A stretch of 62,156 nt of DNA from Hyphomonas sp. (GCF_013823385.1 NZ_PNMA01000023.1:1-62156), one strand, 5' to 3'; positions 26,101-33,925 are shown, counted from the stretch's first letter. The notes: generated from the letters alone by a model not told the origin. Numbers and translations are program-made.

Positions 26101-26391
26101 TCGGAACAATGTGAGACCGTTTATCTTCAGGCGCAGGGGCGTTATTTTCCCGCGCCCTATGATGGCGACGTTCTTCTGTTCCGGGCAGAGCGCACGAGCG
26201 CGATGTTTGCAAGGTCCGGTGAGATGCTCGGCTGGCAGGGGCTGATTACTGGAAAACTGGATATCGTCACGCTGGATGCATATCATGATACCTTGCTGGC
26301 GGATGGCAGTATCGAGGTGATCGTCAAGGAACTTCAGCGGCGCCTTGCGATGCTGAATGCTCAGAAGATCGAACAATTTGAGGACGCTTGA
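20161..26391 (+). CDS. Type I polyketide synthase module KS-AT-KR-DH-ACP-TE
   Basis: 2076 residues. KS (about 5-433) has TACSTS with Cys179, EAHGTGT and KTNIGH. AT (about 520-880) has MFPGGGAQY and GHSAGEY with Ser624; AAHS in place of HAFH leaves malonyl versus other extender undecided. KR (structural half from about 900, catalytic half about 1130-1330) has TGGLGGIG and SDYVAGNA; MIDD suggests a B-type reductase. DH (about 1340-1610) follows the KR, with LSEHRIGDIAVLPGAAY (His1373) and HPALFD (Asp1533), both catalytic residues intact. The ACP has YGGGSLTG with Ser1721. A Pro/Ala/Lys linker leads to a thioesterase with GYSGGG (Ser1891) and YHDTLL (His2042). It extends the chain from the upstream PCP by one reduced, dehydrated C2 unit and releases it. 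The ATG at 20161 is 5 bases past the NRPS stop; an in-frame TTG at 20152 overlaps it. Confidence 0.93.
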   Translation: MADENSIAIVGMAGHFPGARSVREYWSMLEAGRDATRWLTPEELLAAGESFSAIQDPRYIRATMALPDMEMFDAGFFGFSPREAAILDPQHRHFLECCWEALEDAGHMPADEFDGAVGVFGGCGMQAYLAFNLLSNPELVESEGMFLLRHTGNDKDFLTTRVSYLLNLHGPSIGIQTACSTSLVAIHMAVQSLLARECDMALAGGASIDLPHGRGYRYAEGEILSSTGRCRAFDDEADGTLFGSGAAVVALRRLDDALRDGDNIHAVILGSAINNDGARKAGYLAPSIDGQAMAAAEALAIAGVDPGSVDYIEAHGTGTLVGDPIELSALQQVYGDAAPGSIGIGSVKTNIGHLDTAAGIASLIKVVLAMRGEKLPATLNFSKPNSRFDFARSPFRVVGQQKEWRRNARPRRASVNSLGVGGTNAHVVIEEPPVRAPVIASGPQIITLSAKTRVSLEGLVAKWQDFAETPGPDFCIANSAFTVQTGRKHFAHRATVVASNAQELAEQLSPNGAWRRTAAIAKETKPRIVFMFPGGGAQYPNAARSLYENNPVFRSAAEACFRVLDAELAKEIRSLMFESTDFKQGSMALERPTYSLLAVFIVEYALSKLWESWGVTPDAVIGHSAGEYAAAVLAGIMSLEDAIGIVLVRGEVFETAPAGGMISVQDDEARVRALIGEELDIAVLNSPQVTVVSGADAPLAAFSKRLEAEGIKHAPVRIKVAAHSRMLDSGLARFRARLDKAKLSAPKIEFINNLVGAPGNPQELATSDYWVSHLRGCVRFADGLSAALSKPETILVEIGPGQALCALAGLAQAEHSPRGVVASLPTAVEPLDAEAYALSAFGHLWSLGVPVDFARVRKGEGQRKASVPTYAFERQRHWIEPGKGKATAEADGPQIFRASDVKDWFEARVYVAAPAETATHGARTHIVFSDGSDFSAEAISRLRARGDTCVVVRHDPGAAEPRQIEGDFAFDASAPDYSALVDDLSKAVETPDSVVFLWPLVFAGKADSFGAFEASFALAKALQLSGWAEHAHFIAATQNALANEAGDACDAMQAGVLGPWRMLSAEQSGVRARIVDFDAADDDAARAEALVSELNSDGGSAVTAWRDGQRFAPSLKREAGAQVPSPLREKGVYLITGGLGGIGLELARYLAGAVNARLVLTGRTPAPPRESWSRLAAGWGAPADVARARDLLALEELGGEVLVVAADVADEAAMDAVMMQAQERFGAVNGVFHAAGMIDDAPMAMKSLDEARRVLSAKAEGARVLDRLLPDGTLDVFAVFSSTSVLITPPGQSDYVAGNAIAEAVAASRRDGMVITWGLWADIGMAKRAADASAVGNAGGVHPLLGARQETKDGTLQFAETYSEATLWTLSEHRIGDIAVLPGAAYVEIASAAALSAGLGDAIEISQLSYVAPLAIRPRQSRQVRTTLTPLEDDGFRIEVESRAHAGETWLLHFDAQLAKRTSAASPVAAASCGTVLGADRLTLTERGVSFGPRWSNVARAATGEGAVSASFALPKAFAADLKTYRIHPALFDTSFAAGLFLLDNDVKRGVFAPVSIGAVRVFGALSGEFSAESRMTSQSDDAATFDVDLVDKSGAVLLEIQGASFKRVTFGGEIPAVPDLSAPIRDRLLTEGIRAAEAQAMFAQLFVQGERSFVVSPVSVGQILLATNGPATAAKSTSSENRVMTAGDPVEQRLAQMCSEILGVETLGLDEEFLSYGGGSLTGVRLFARIRREMGVELALSALLQAPTIRTLAVIVREKMPEQSQETVAKEEPAAEPAANAPEPKKKSEAAKPPAAKPPGKSRWTPLVRMAPGAPGVKPVFLIHGAGGNILWFKPLADRLRGDTPIYGIEAQGIDGSLPFLESVEEMAELYIRHILTVDPQGPYRLVGYSGGGVIAVEMAHQLRRSGRKVELLAMLDTLAPQEASTPLSLANKIGMLTKLDGAYLARRMAHHGGRLKEKIQAKLAGNGEHQGKSQIELLSEQCETVYLQAQGRYFPAPYDGDVLLFRAERTSAMFARSGEMLGWQGLITGKLDIVTLDAYHDTLLADGSIEVIVKELQRRLAMLNAQKIEQFEDA

Positions 26392-26394
26392 AGT

Positions 26395-27345
26395 ATGAAT
26401 GGCTGGTCGTTGGGCGGTATGGGTGCCGCAATTCTGGTGGCACTTATTGTCCTTCTTCTGGCCGGCTTCCTGGCGGTCTGGCTGGAGTCACGGTCGTTGA
26501 CCAGCCCGCGCGGCTATCATCAGCCTGATCGAAATACGTTCGTCTTCACGCAGACGCCCAAAACCGAAGCCGGGCTTGATTTTGAAGACATCAGCTTTCC
26601 GGCCCGCAATGGGCAGACGCTGCGCGGCTGGCTTGTGCCATCAGATCAGCCTACGGATCTGACCATTGTGACTTTGCACGGCGCGGGCGGCAACCGTCAG
26701 AGCTATTTTGACCAGCTGCCCATGCTGCAGGGGCTGGGCGCAGACGTTCTGATGTTTGACGCACGCGAAAATGGGCTGAGTGATGGCGCGGGCCGGGGTA
26801 TTGGCCTGGCAGTCCGCGAGGCGGAAGATGCCCTTGCGGCGGTGGAGGAAATGCGCCGGCGCGGTCACAAGACGGTAATCGCCTATGGGTGTTCCCTTGG
26901 CGGTTCTGCCGCGATCATTGCGGCGGCGCGGGATAGCTCCATCGACGGGATCATTGTGGAGGCCTCGCTCTCCAGCTTTGAGGATTTTGTCGCCGACAAG
27001 GCGAACCGCCGGCTCGGCAAACTGGGCCTGACGGCTAACTGGGCAACGAGCATCTGGGGACGCGCGGTCGTAGTCATGTCGCGCTGGCGTATGGGTCTGG
27101 ATGATTATGTCAGGCCGGAGGACGTTATCGATACCATCGCGCCACGCCCCATCCTGCTGATCCATGGTGGCCAGGACCCCTGGGTGGTGGAGGCGCATGC
27201 TGACCGGCTGGTTGAGAGAAGCCATCCGGCTACGGATTACTGGTTGATCGAAGAGGCCGACCATTGTCATGGATACAACGCGCGGGAAGCAGAGTATCGC
27301 GCGCGCATGAACACGTTCATTGAAGCGCTGAAAGCGGCTGACTGA
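26395..27345 (+). CDS. Membrane-anchored alpha/beta hydrolase
   Basis: 316 residues. A single N-terminal transmembrane helix (GAAILVALIVLLLAGFLAVW, residues 9-28) leads to an alpha/beta hydrolase domain. TLHGAGGNRQSY is the oxyanion loop, YGCSLGGSAA is the nucleophile elbow, and GGQDPW and EEADHCHGY supply the Asp and His. It starts 3 bases after the PKS stop, so it is the third gene of the operon. It may trim, hydrolyse or release the product at the membrane, or act as an editing thioesterase; the catalytic domain side is likely periplasmic or cytoplasmic-face depending on topology. Ordinary serine-hydrolase residues, no specific substrate clue. Confidence 0.88.
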   Translation: MNGWSLGGMGAAILVALIVLLLAGFLAVWLESRSLTSPRGYHQPDRNTFVFTQTPKTEAGLDFEDISFPARNGQTLRGWLVPSDQPTDLTIVTLHGAGGNRQSYFDQLPMLQGLGADVLMFDARENGLSDGAGRGIGLAVREAEDALAAVEEMRRRGHKTVIAYGCSLGGSAAIIAAARDSSIDGIIVEASLSSFEDFVADKANRRLGKLGLTANWATSIWGRAVVVMSRWRMGLDDYVRPEDVIDTIAPRPILLIHGGQDPWVVEAHADRLVERSHPATDYWLIEEADHCHGYNAREAEYRARMNTFIEALKAAD

Positions 27346-27366
27346 GCCTGAGTTTCCTGGATTTCG

Positions 27367-28434
27367 CTAATCGGTGCCAGCTGCAGCTTGGGCAATCACG
27401 GAGAGGAGCAAGGATCTTTGCTGCTCCGCGTTCAGCTCCGGGCGATCCGCATATTGGCGGGCAGCATCGGATGCCTGGCGGTAGAGACTGCCGTTGGTCC
27501 ACAGATCTGACACTGCTTTTGTCCAGTCAGCAATAGGGGCGTCATGGGCCAGGATCATGCCGCCGGGGCCGATAGCCTCGGGCAGGCCGCCGCGGTTGGA
27601 GCCGACTACGGGAATACCGCTGCAATGAGCTTCGGAGACAACCCGTCCCCAGGCCTCTTCCCACAGGCTGGGCGCAAGGAGAATTCTCGTCTGGCTGTAG
27701 ATGTCCCGCATGTTATCCGTCCGTCTACGGAACGTAACGTTGGGGAGTGACGCCAGATCTGCCGACAGATCAGCCAGCTGCTGGCTGGTCAGTGTCCAGC
27801 TTTCTACGAGCAGGAAAGGAATTTCAGGCAGGGATCGGGCAATCTCGACGACGGTTGCAAGACCCTTCTTGGCAACGGGATTGATGAAGGTGACGAAATC
27901 TCCCGTCGAGGTGACTTCATATTCTCTGCGGTCAATGATTGGGGGGATCACGACGCTTTCGATGCCGAAGGCTTGCCGGTATCTGTCGCGCGTGAAATCC
28001 GAGTTGGAGATGAAGTGGCATCCCTTCAACGAAGACGGATCGCCTTCGAGTTCGTCAAACTCGACATTGTGGAAATAGAGGACCACGGGGACACCGTGCT
28101 TGTGGAATTCCTCAGCAATCCTGACCGACCCATGGCATTGGGCAACGACCACGTCGGGCCTGTCATGGCGCACGAGATCTGCAATGGCGTCGCATGGCAC
28201 CCAGGCGCGATAGACCGGATAGCCGTAGATATTGTCCTGGGTAAACCTGGTCCGGCTCAACTTCAGCTTGATTCTGGACCTGAAGCCGAAAAAGCCCTCG
28301 GCGAACAGCTCAGCCAGCACGGCTGGCGAATGTCCCGCTTCCTTGAGGGAGCGTGCCAGATAGTCCGTATTCGATTGAACGCCCCCGCTGAACTGGGGCA
28401 GGTATCCGTTATTGCTGGCGAATACAATCTTCAT
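27367..28434 (-). CDS. Glycosyltransferase family 4
   Basis: 355 residues with a GT-B fold. The N-terminal KIVFASNNGYLPQFSGGVQS is the acceptor-side glycine loop. The C-terminal half carries PSLWEEAWGRVVSEAHCSGI with the spaced Glu pair, followed by PVVGSNRGGLPEAIG, the GT1/GT4 nucleotide-sugar motif. It would add a sugar to the exopolysaccharide repeat unit at the inner membrane. It faces the NRPS/PKS operon (convergent with the hydrolase; 21 bases between stops) and reads away from the main exopolysaccharide block. The sugar is not predictable. Confidence 0.9.
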   Translation of the reverse strand: MKIVFASNNGYLPQFSGGVQSNTDYLARSLKEAGHSPAVLAELFAEGFFGFRSRIKLKLSRTRFTQDNIYGYPVYRAWVPCDAIADLVRHDRPDVVVAQCHGSVRIAEEFHKHGVPVVLYFHNVEFDELEGDPSSLKGCHFISNSDFTRDRYRQAFGIESVVIPPIIDRREYEVTSTGDFVTFINPVAKKGLATVVEIARSLPEIPFLLVESWTLTSQQLADLSADLASLPNVTFRRRTDNMRDIYSQTRILLAPSLWEEAWGRVVSEAHCSGIPVVGSNRGGLPEAIGPGGMILAHDAPIADWTKAVSDLWTNGSLYRQASDAARQYADRPELNAEQQRSLLLSVIAQAAAGTD

Positions 28435-28634
28435 TCAGATGAGGCGGTTGGAGGGCTGATCCAGGAAGGGGCGGGAGGCATTCAGAAAAAATGTTCCATT
28501 TTCTTACCACTACGAAACCAAAAAAGCCTTAAGGGGATCTGCCGGGTCCTTGCAGTTTAAACCGCTCTGTTCTCTGCCTGCTGTCCCCGCACCAAAGGGA
28601 CGTCAGAGGGGGCGTCATGCCCATTGTGAACAGA

Positions 28635-29801
28635 TCAGCCGGCTCCGGAAAGCAGGCCGGAGGAGGCTTCTGTGACCTTTGTGATGCCGGTCAGGGCCAT
28701 CGATACGGAGAGCTCGCCCTTCATTGCGGCCAGCAGGTGGGCGAGGCCCTTTTCGCCGCCGCCGGCAAGCGCATACACCCAGGGCCGGCCCATCATGGTG
28801 AGGTCCGCGCCGCTGGCGAGCGCCTTGAGCATGTCCTGGCCGGAGCGGATGCCGCCATCCATGAGGATCAATGTCTTGCCCGCCACGGCCTCGGCAATCG
28901 GGGGCAGGGCGCGTATGGAGGAGGCGACCCCGTCCAGCTGGCGGCCGCCATGGTTTGACACGACAATTCCGTCAGCGCCGCAATTGACCGCCTCAAGGGC
29001 GTCTTCGCGGTCCAGGATACCCTTGATGATGAGCGGTCCGCCCCATTGGGACTTGACCCATTCGATATCCTTCCAGCTGACCGAAGGGTCGAGTGAAGAA
29101 TTGGCCCAGGCGGAGAAATCTGCCGGCGTGGACGCGTTTTTGACATAGGGAGCAACATTGGCGAGGATATGCGGCCCGCCGCGCAAGCCGACATCCAGCG
29201 ACCAGCCAGGGTGCATCATGTAGGACAGCAGGCCCCGGCGCATCCGCGCCCATGCGCCGCCGCCACCGCTCATCGTGTTGCGTACGTCGCGGTAGCGGGT
29301 GCCGACGACGGGGAGATCGACCGTCAGAACCAGGGCCGAGGCTCCGGCCGACCGGGCGCGGGCGATCAGGTCGGCCACCGAGCCGCGGTCGCGGATCATG
29401 TAGAGCTGAAACCAGAGCGGGCCTTTTGTGGCCGCGGCAACTTCCTCGACCGAGCAGATGGACAGGGTGGAGAGGCAATAGGGAATGCCGAACTCGCCGG
29501 CGACTTTTGCGGCGCCGGCTTCGCCCCGGCGGGCCATCATTCCCGACAGGCCAACGGGGGAGAGGGCCAGGGGCATTGTTAACGTAGCCCCCAGAAAACG
29601 CTTTTCCGTGGTCAAAGCCGAAACATCCCTCAGGATGCGCTGGCGCAGTTCCAGAGCTTCGAAATCGGCCACGTTGCGCCGCAGTGTCAGCTCCGCATAG
29701 GCGCCCCCGTCGAGATAGTCGAACAGGAAGCGCGGAAGGCGCTTTTCTGCTCTGAGTCTGTAGTCGGCAGCGCAGGCGGGGGCGAGGGACAATGTCGGCA
29801 T
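28635..29801 (-). CDS. FMN-dependent alpha-hydroxy-acid oxidase/dehydrogenase (LldD/glycolate oxidase family)
   Basis: 388 residues. The family skeleton is clear: RLPRFLFDYLDGGAY at the N-terminus, WFQLYMIRD, LTVDLPVVGTRYRD, Lys in LIIKGILDRED, the catalytic His in VSNHGGRQLDGV, and LMDGGIRSGQDMLKAL for FMN phosphate. It would oxidise an L-2-hydroxy acid (lactate, glycolate, mandelate or similar) to the 2-oxo acid. The ATG at 29801 gives the usual short N-terminus; in-frame ATGs at 29843 and 29891 are possible and none has a good ribosome site. It sits between the NRPS/PKS operon and the exopolysaccharide block; whether it serves either is open. Confidence 0.88.
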   Translation of the reverse strand: MPTLSLAPACAADYRLRAEKRLPRFLFDYLDGGAYAELTLRRNVADFEALELRQRILRDVSALTTEKRFLGATLTMPLALSPVGLSGMMARRGEAGAAKVAGEFGIPYCLSTLSICSVEEVAAATKGPLWFQLYMIRDRGSVADLIARARSAGASALVLTVDLPVVGTRYRDVRNTMSGGGGAWARMRRGLLSYMMHPGWSLDVGLRGGPHILANVAPYVKNASTPADFSAWANSSLDPSVSWKDIEWVKSQWGGPLIIKGILDREDALEAVNCGADGIVVSNHGGRQLDGVASSIRALPPIAEAVAGKTLILMDGGIRSGQDMLKALASGADLTMMGRPWVYALAGGGEKGLAHLLAAMKGELSVSMALTGITKVTEASSGLLSGAG

Positions 29802-30170
29802 CGGCCGCTTGTAGAGGACACGGGCAGGGCTTGGCAAAGCCATTTTGATCCGGAATTGCTCGCTTTTCGGGGCCTTGCCGCCGGAGAACATTTCAATTTT
29901 GATAAAATTTCAACGCAGCGCTTTAGACCTTGTTAAGATTAACGGCGCGCGCCATCAGGGCGAGATCAGCGGCGGAAAGATACCCTGACAGGTGAAATCT
30001 ACGGGATCGTGATATTCATTTGTAATCCATTTCCGCGTACACAAGGGCCAGCAAATCCGTTGATATCAAGTCGTTCAGGACCGCCGGGCGGGGTGGCGTT
30101 GAACTTGCAGGGGACCGCCAGCAGACCGGGCCTAACCGGCCTCTCAGTCAAAGTGGGAATGGTAAATAGC
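29802..30170. promoter_or_regulatory. Divergent control region of the oxidase and exopolysaccharide genes
   Basis: About 370 bases between two divergent starts. Positions 29888-29945 are AT-rich (TTGATAAAATTTCAACG, then TTGTTAAGATTAACG) in otherwise GC-rich DNA and are the likeliest promoter area. No clear operator palindrome was found. The upstream open frame leading into the porin gene (from 30009) has an unlikely composition and is treated as leader. Confidence 0.4.
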
Positions 30171-31457
30171 ATGACAGATCTGAAACGCCTGAGCCTGTCC
30201 AGCGTCGCCGTATGTGCAGTTGCTGCATCAGTGGCCAACGCTCAGGGCGCAGACTTTTACAGCCGTGACAAGTACACTGCGGTGCTTGATCGCGCGCAGC
30301 CCGAGTTCGATCCTGAGCCGGTCCGTCTTGGTACATTCTCGGTTCGCTCTGCAGCAGAACTGGGAGTTACCTATTCTGACAACATCTATGTGGTGTCGCA
30401 AAACACAGAATCCGGCGCTATCGGCCGCGCGGGCCTGACGGCGTCCGGGGACACGACCTGGAGCGTTCATAACGTAGGCTTCGATGTTTCTGCTCGCCGC
30501 AACGAGTATTTCGATCAGGGCGACGAGTCGCACAATGATCTTCGCGCCCGCCTGCGGGGCCGCCTCGATGTGACCCGCAGCTTCTCCCTGGGTGGGGCGG
30601 TATATGTGGAAGACCGCGTCGAACCGCGCACGGATATCACCAACGTTTTCAGCCCGGACAAGCCGATCGGCGTTTCTGTCCAGGGGGCCAATGTTGAGGC
30701 CAACTATCTGAACGACCGCGTGCGCTGGACCAACGGCCTGGGCGTTCGCAACGAAGATTATGAAAACGGCCGCCAGATCGGCACCGGTCTTCCGATTGAT
30801 CAGAGCTACCGCGACCGCACGGTTGTCGATGGCCGCACCCGCCTGTCATATGCCGTGTCGCCCAACTTTGCCGTTTTCGGGCAAGCGACCTACGAGCAGC
30901 GCGACTATGACGCGCTGCAGGTTTTCGGCGGCCTGCCGCGTTCGCGCGATTCCAAAGGCTACACCGTGGCCGGCGGCGTCGATTTCGAACTTGATGCCCT
31001 GATCCGCGGCGACGTTGCCGTGGGCTATCTGAAAGAAACCAAGGACGACAGCTTCTTTGAAGAAGTCAGTGGTCTGTCCTTCGATGGCCGTCTCCAGTGG
31101 TTTCCCACTCAGCTGACGACATTGACCTTCAACGGTAACCGCCGTGTCACCGATACGGGCCTGTTCGATGCGCCGACCGCCGTGGAGAGCCGCGCCGGGG
31201 TGCGTGTCGATCACGAACTGCGCCGCAACATCGTGGTGTCTGCTTCTGCCAGCTATCTGGAGTATGAATTCGAAGAGATCGACCGCAAGGACGAGGGCAC
31301 CGATTTCCAGCTGGCCGCGACCTACAAGATGAACCGCCGCGTGCATTTCGATACCTTCATCAATCGCGCTGACCGCGATGTGTCAGGCGTCGATGTGTTT
31401 GGCGATCCGTCCTATGGCGTGACGACGATTGGCGTCGGCGTCCGTCTGTTCCCGTAA
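30171..31457 (+). CDS. Outer-membrane beta-barrel protein (BBP2-like) of the exopolysaccharide locus
   Basis: 428 residues. MTDLKRLSLSSVAVCAVAAS is a signal peptide, cleaved after VANA. The rest is alternating amphipathic strands ending GVTTIGVGVRLFP, with a terminal aromatic as expected for BAM-inserted barrels; SDNIYVVSQNTESGAIGRAG and the repeated GxxR strands fit the putative beta-barrel porin 2 family often found in alphaproteobacterial exopolysaccharide clusters. It may form or assist the outer-membrane exit for the polymer. It is followed after 60 bases by the Wzc-like gene, with a hairpin in between. The ATG at 30171 is chosen over 30159 for ribosome-site spacing. Confidence 0.85.
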   Translation: MTDLKRLSLSSVAVCAVAASVANAQGADFYSRDKYTAVLDRAQPEFDPEPVRLGTFSVRSAAELGVTYSDNIYVVSQNTESGAIGRAGLTASGDTTWSVHNVGFDVSARRNEYFDQGDESHNDLRARLRGRLDVTRSFSLGGAVYVEDRVEPRTDITNVFSPDKPIGVSVQGANVEANYLNDRVRWTNGLGVRNEDYENGRQIGTGLPIDQSYRDRTVVDGRTRLSYAVSPNFAVFGQATYEQRDYDALQVFGGLPRSRDSKGYTVAGGVDFELDALIRGDVAVGYLKETKDDSFFEEVSGLSFDGRLQWFPTQLTTLTFNGNRRVTDTGLFDAPTAVESRAGVRVDHELRRNIVVSASASYLEYEFEEIDRKDEGTDFQLAATYKMNRRVHFDTFINRADRDVSGVDVFGDPSYGVTTIGVGVRLFP

Positions 31458-31468
31458 TACCTTCTCCT

Positions 31469-31493
31469 GGAGGCCTGCATCCTGCGGGCCTCC
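31469..31493 (+). terminator. Hairpin between the porin and Wzc-like genes
   Basis: GGAGGCCTGCA - TCC - TGCGGGCCTCC, an 11-base stem with one mismatch, followed by CCTTAATTT. The T-tract is short, so it is more likely a partial terminator or a stabiliser of the upstream transcript than a full stop. Confidence 0.5.
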
Positions 31494-31516
31494 CCTTAAT
31501 TTCCAGAGGCGTTGCC

Positions 31517-33925
31517 TTGACCAAGTCGTATACGATTGAAATCCCCACCAGCTCCGCGCCTGCCGGAAATACCGGCGGCGTAGACACAAGCTCCTTCGAC
31601 ATCAAGTCGTTGACGAGCATGATTTATCGGCGCTTCTGGCTGATCTTTGCCGGTTTCATTACCGTATTCTGCCTTGTCGTCTTCGTGACCTTTACCCAGA
31701 CCCCGACCTACAGGGCGCAATCTGTTCTTCAACTCGATACCAACCAGATCAACGTCATTGATCTGGGCGCGCTCTTCTCCGGCGCTGGCGGCGCCACAAC
31801 ATCCGTGATCGATACGGAGGTTCGCGTCATCGGCTCCAAGACACTTCTGGCGCGCGTGGCAGAGAAGCAGAAGCTGATCGAAGATCCGGAGTTCAACTGG
31901 ACCCTGCGCCCGAAGAAGGAAACCTTCGTTTCGTCAGCACGAAAAGCCGTCATCGGACTTCTTGGCGGGGACACATCCGAAAAGGATCCCTTTGCCGGCA
32001 TGACTGCCGAGCAGAAGGAAGCTGAAATCTTCGAAAGCGTCGTCGGCACACTGATGACCAAGGTGCGTGTCGGCCGCGTCGGGGCGACCTATCTCCTGAC
32101 GGTGGACGTTACCAGTACGTCTCCGGAAACGGCCGCGCGCCTGGCTAACGAAGTTGCGGATCAATACCGTGTCCAGCAGCTGGAAAAGAAGTACGACGCG
32201 ACCCGCAAAGCCACCGAATGGCTGCAGGAGCGCGTCTCTGGCCTGCGTGATGAGGTCGAGGAAAAAGAGCAACGTGTGGAGAGTTTCCGGGCCGAAACAG
32301 GCCTTCTGGAAGCTCAGGGCACAACGCTGACCGAACAGCAGATCGGGTATCTGACCTCGCAACGCGGCCAGGCTCAGATCGAAGTGGACCGTGCGCGCGC
32401 CCGTTATGAAAGCATGCGCCGCCAGATCGATAGCGGCGCCGGTGTGGAGGGTGTATCCGAAGTCATCAACTCGCCGCTGATCAACGATCTCAAGACCCAG
32501 CGTTCGACGATCATGCGCCGGGTGGCCGAACTTGAAACCCGCGTGGGCGACCGCCACCCTGACCTTATCAGTGCGCGCAACGAAGTTGCCGACATCGACC
32601 GCCAGATGAATTCCGAGATGAACCGCATTGCGGCCAACCTCGAGAGCGAACTGCGTGTCGCCCAGGCCCAGCTTTCCTCCATTCAAGGCGAGATCGGCCG
32701 CTCGACCTCGCAGCTGCGTGGCAACAATGTGAACCTGGTGCGTCTGCGCGAACTTGAGCGCGATGCCCAGACCAGCCGCGTCATGCTCGAGGAATTCCTT
32801 GCCCGCTCCAAACAGACGCGTGAGCAGGACGCGCTCATCACGGCGGACTCCAGCATTCTGTCGACCGCGTCAGTGCCGTATTCCCCGGCGTCCCCGCGCA
32901 AGGGCTTCAACCTGATCGTCGGCGCGCTGCTCGGCCTGATCGTTGGCGGCTTCCTGGCGATCATCGCTGAGCTGTTTGACTCCAACATCAGCTCTTCGGA
33001 AGATGTCGAGAACAAGCTCGGCTCCAACCCGATCGGATCTGTGCCGCTCATCCGCACGGCGGGCCTGCTCGGGCTTGGCCAGACCAGCCCGGCAGACTTC
33101 CTCGTGGAAAATCCGCTCTCGGCCTATGCGGAAAGCATCCGCTATCTGCGCGCAGCCATCGCCTTCTCAGACCTCGACAGCGAGACCAAGACGGTCGCGA
33201 TCACCTCATCGTTGCCCGACGAAGGCAAGACCAGCCTTGCGCTGAGCCTCGGCCGCATGTCGGCCATGTCCGGCTCACGCACCTTGGTGATCGATGGCGA
33301 CTTCCGCCGCCGTCAGCTTACGGAAATGGCGGGCCTCAAGCCGGAAATCGGCCTTGTTGAGCATCTCTTCGGGGCCGGTCAGCTTTCCGATGCTATCGTC
33401 AAGGATCACAAGACGATGCTGGATATTCTGCCGCTTTCGCTGAACGGCCATACACCCCATGATGTGTTCGGCACGCGTGCGTTTGATGAGCTGCTGTCGC
33501 GTCTGCGCGCCATGTATGATCTCATCCTGATCGACACGGGCCCCTTGCTTCTCATGGCGGAGGCGCGTGTGGTCTCTGGTAAGGTGGACAAGGCGATCCT
33601 CGTTGTGCGCTGGCGCCAGACGACCCGTTCGGCCGCCCGCCAGTCGCTGACGCTGTTGCGGAACTTCAAGGCTGATGTGCTGGGCGTTACGCTCAACATG
33701 GTCGATCTCAACCGCCGCCGCCATCACCGCGATCCGGGCGCTACCTACAAGGCCTATCGCAAATACTATCAGATGGAATCCAAGCCGGGTCTGTTTGGCT
33801 GGTCGAAGCCTAAGAAGCCGAAAGCCAACAAGCAGGGGCCAAAGTCGGCAATTGCCATCCAGGTGCCGCCGTCCAAGGCAAGCGGCCGCAAGCAGGATCC
33901 GGTCGACCGTATCTCGGCGGAATAG
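31517..33925 (+). CDS. Wzc-like polysaccharide copolymerase with tyrosine autokinase domain
   Basis: 802 residues in the inner membrane. A Wzz-like N-terminal domain with TM1 (RRFWLIFAGFITVFCLVVFV, about 38-57) leads to a long periplasmic coiled coil (about 220-400, ending SRVMLEEFLARSKQTREQDA). TM2 is FNLIVGALLGLIVGGFLAII. The C-terminal BY-kinase has Walker A SSLPDEGKTSLALSLG, Walker A' LVIDGDFRRRQ and Walker B LILIDTGPLL. A short Tyr cluster (TYKAYRKYYQ) then forms the autophosphorylation tail, followed by a Lys/Pro-rich end. It sets chain length and couples polymer synthesis to export. It starts at a TTG with a weak ribosome site (AGAGGC). Confidence 0.93.
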   Translation: MTKSYTIEIPTSSAPAGNTGGVDTSSFDIKSLTSMIYRRFWLIFAGFITVFCLVVFVTFTQTPTYRAQSVLQLDTNQINVIDLGALFSGAGGATTSVIDTEVRVIGSKTLLARVAEKQKLIEDPEFNWTLRPKKETFVSSARKAVIGLLGGDTSEKDPFAGMTAEQKEAEIFESVVGTLMTKVRVGRVGATYLLTVDVTSTSPETAARLANEVADQYRVQQLEKKYDATRKATEWLQERVSGLRDEVEEKEQRVESFRAETGLLEAQGTTLTEQQIGYLTSQRGQAQIEVDRARARYESMRRQIDSGAGVEGVSEVINSPLINDLKTQRSTIMRRVAELETRVGDRHPDLISARNEVADIDRQMNSEMNRIAANLESELRVAQAQLSSIQGEIGRSTSQLRGNNVNLVRLRELERDAQTSRVMLEEFLARSKQTREQDALITADSSILSTASVPYSPASPRKGFNLIVGALLGLIVGGFLAIIAELFDSNISSSEDVENKLGSNPIGSVPLIRTAGLLGLGQTSPADFLVENPLSAYAESIRYLRAAIAFSDLDSETKTVAITSSLPDEGKTSLALSLGRMSAMSGSRTLVIDGDFRRRQLTEMAGLKPEIGLVEHLFGAGQLSDAIVKDHKTMLDILPLSLNGHTPHDVFGTRAFDELLSRLRAMYDLILIDTGPLLLMAEARVVSGKVDKAILVVRWRQTTRSAARQSLTLLRNFKADVLGVTLNMVDLNRRRHHRDPGATYKAYRKYYQMESKPGLFGWSKPKKPKANKQGPKSAIAIQVPPSKASGRKQDPVDRISAE

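Noticed and set aside
30009..30170. An extended N-terminus for the porin from 30009
   Set aside because: The added 54 residues have no signal-like character and would bury the true signal peptide at 30171.
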